DNA of 64,000 nucleotides, taken from positions 248,001 to 312,000 of the forward strand of contig NC_019682.1 of assembly GCF_000316575.1 (NCBI RefSeq), written 5' to 3'. The notes below the pieces were generated by a model that was given only the letters and a program-made list of their open reading frames with translations, did no database searches and was not told the origin of the DNA. The stretch is from Calothrix sp. PCC 7507 (GTDB lineage Bacteria; Cyanobacteriota; Cyanobacteriia; Cyanobacteriales; Nostocaceae). The stretch's first letter is position 1. Each line of letters begins with the position of its first letter. The position numbers and the translations under genes are program-made. Positions 63,575-64,000 of the stretch are shown piece after piece.

Positions 63575-64000
63575 TCAAGATTTATTCCCCCACTCTCCAT
63601 TGTCTAAAACTGATTGATAGCGACCGAGGGCAATTAAAGGGAAGTATTGTTGATACATGTGATATTTCAGATAAAAATGGCTGGGGAAGCCGGTACCGGT
63701 GAAGTCTGCTTCGTACCAAGTACCATCTGGCTGTTGAGTGGTTAAAAGGAAATTAATTCCCTTTTCAAGGGTGTGATCAGCCAGTTCGCCAGTGGCTTCA
63801 CCAGCTGCTATGAGTCCAATTAAGGCCCAAGCTGTTTGAGATGCGGTGCTAGTTCCTTGTCCTTTGAGGCTGGGATCATCGTAGCTGCGACAGGTTTCAC
63901 CCCAACCGCCATCTGGGTTTTGACAGCTAACTAACCAAGCTGCACCGCGTTTGATATTGAGTTGATATTTTAGAGGATCAATGAGTGCTAAAGCTGAGAG
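63575..64000 (-). CDS. shc: Squalene-hopene cyclase, C-terminal part (runs off the window)
   Basis: The visible 141 residues are in frame to the window edge. They contain QW-type repeats SCQNPDGGWGETC and TTQQPDGTWYEADF, plus ASQTAWALIGLIAAGE and TGTGFPSHFYLKYHMYQQYF then PLIALGRYQ, the C-terminal signature of squalene-hopene cyclases. The enzyme makes hopene for hopanoid lipids in the membrane. TGA stop at 63575-63577. The catalytic N-terminal part is outside the window. Confidence 0.92.
   Translation of the reverse strand, partial: LSALALIDPLKYQLNIKRGAAWLVSCQNPDGGWGETCRSYDDPSLKGQGTSTASQTAWALIGLIAAGEATGELADHTLEKGINFLLTTQQPDGTWYEADFTGTGFPSHFYLKYHMYQQYFPLIALGRYQSVLDNGEWGNKS

Overview
The window comes from a cyanobacterium, most likely a filamentous member of the Nostocales. 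The evidence is frequent HIP1 sites (GCGATCGC), heptamer tandem repeats such as GGGGATT and TCATTTG, many MITE-like inverted-repeat elements, and genes for photosystems, phycobilisome core, CP12, a helical carotenoid protein and phytochromes. I cannot name the species. No rRNA, tRNA, CRISPR array or intact transposase was seen.

Region 1 (about 87-24667) is a far-red light photoacclimation (FaRLiP) cluster. On the minus strand, reading in the direction of transcription, lie psbA4/chlF (chlorophyll f synthase), psbA3, an ApcD paralogue, apcB2, a second ApcD paralogue, apcE2, a third ApcD paralogue, psbD3, psbC2, psbB2, psaF2 and psaJ2. Diverging from chlF on the plus strand are the regulators rfpB, rfpA and rfpC, then psaA2, psaB2, psaL2 and psaI2. 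Together they encode a far-red photoreceptor and phosphorelay, the chlorophyll f-making enzyme, replacement PSI and PSII subunits, and a far-red allophycocyanin core. psbH2, which many such clusters carry, was not found and may lie beyond the left edge. psaJ2 and psaI2 are very short genes that are easy to overlook.

Region 2 (24.9-32.6 kb) holds a VOC-family protein, a small unknown protein, a membrane-anchored methyltransferase, a CPA2 antiporter with two universal-stress domains, a quinone-oxidoreductase-like protein and a pentapeptide-repeat membrane protein. Region 3 (32.7-36.7 kb) is an exopolysaccharide block with two GT4 glycosyltransferases and a flippase. Region 4 (37.2-54.4 kb) is mostly housekeeping: ilvH, a BON protein, an alpha/beta hydrolase, infC, an ATP/ADP-translocase-like HEAT protein, trmB, a phosphoesterase, a FIST protein, cp12, cbiD and guaA, plus several hypothetical genes and a PIN-toxin remnant. 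Region 5 (54.5-61.4 kb) is a three-gene biliverdin-type phytochrome operon, a lone receiver protein and a CDF transporter. Region 6 (61.4-64 kb) has a hairpin-rich element, a helical carotenoid protein, an AhpD-like protein and the 3' end of squalene-hopene cyclase.

The most unusual feature is how far short repeats have entered functional DNA. They appear inside the coding sequences of rfpA (PHY domain) and apcE2 (C-terminal tail), directly at the start codon of one apcD paralogue, at the N-terminus of the pentapeptide protein, and as start codons (MTN... N-termini) of several genes.
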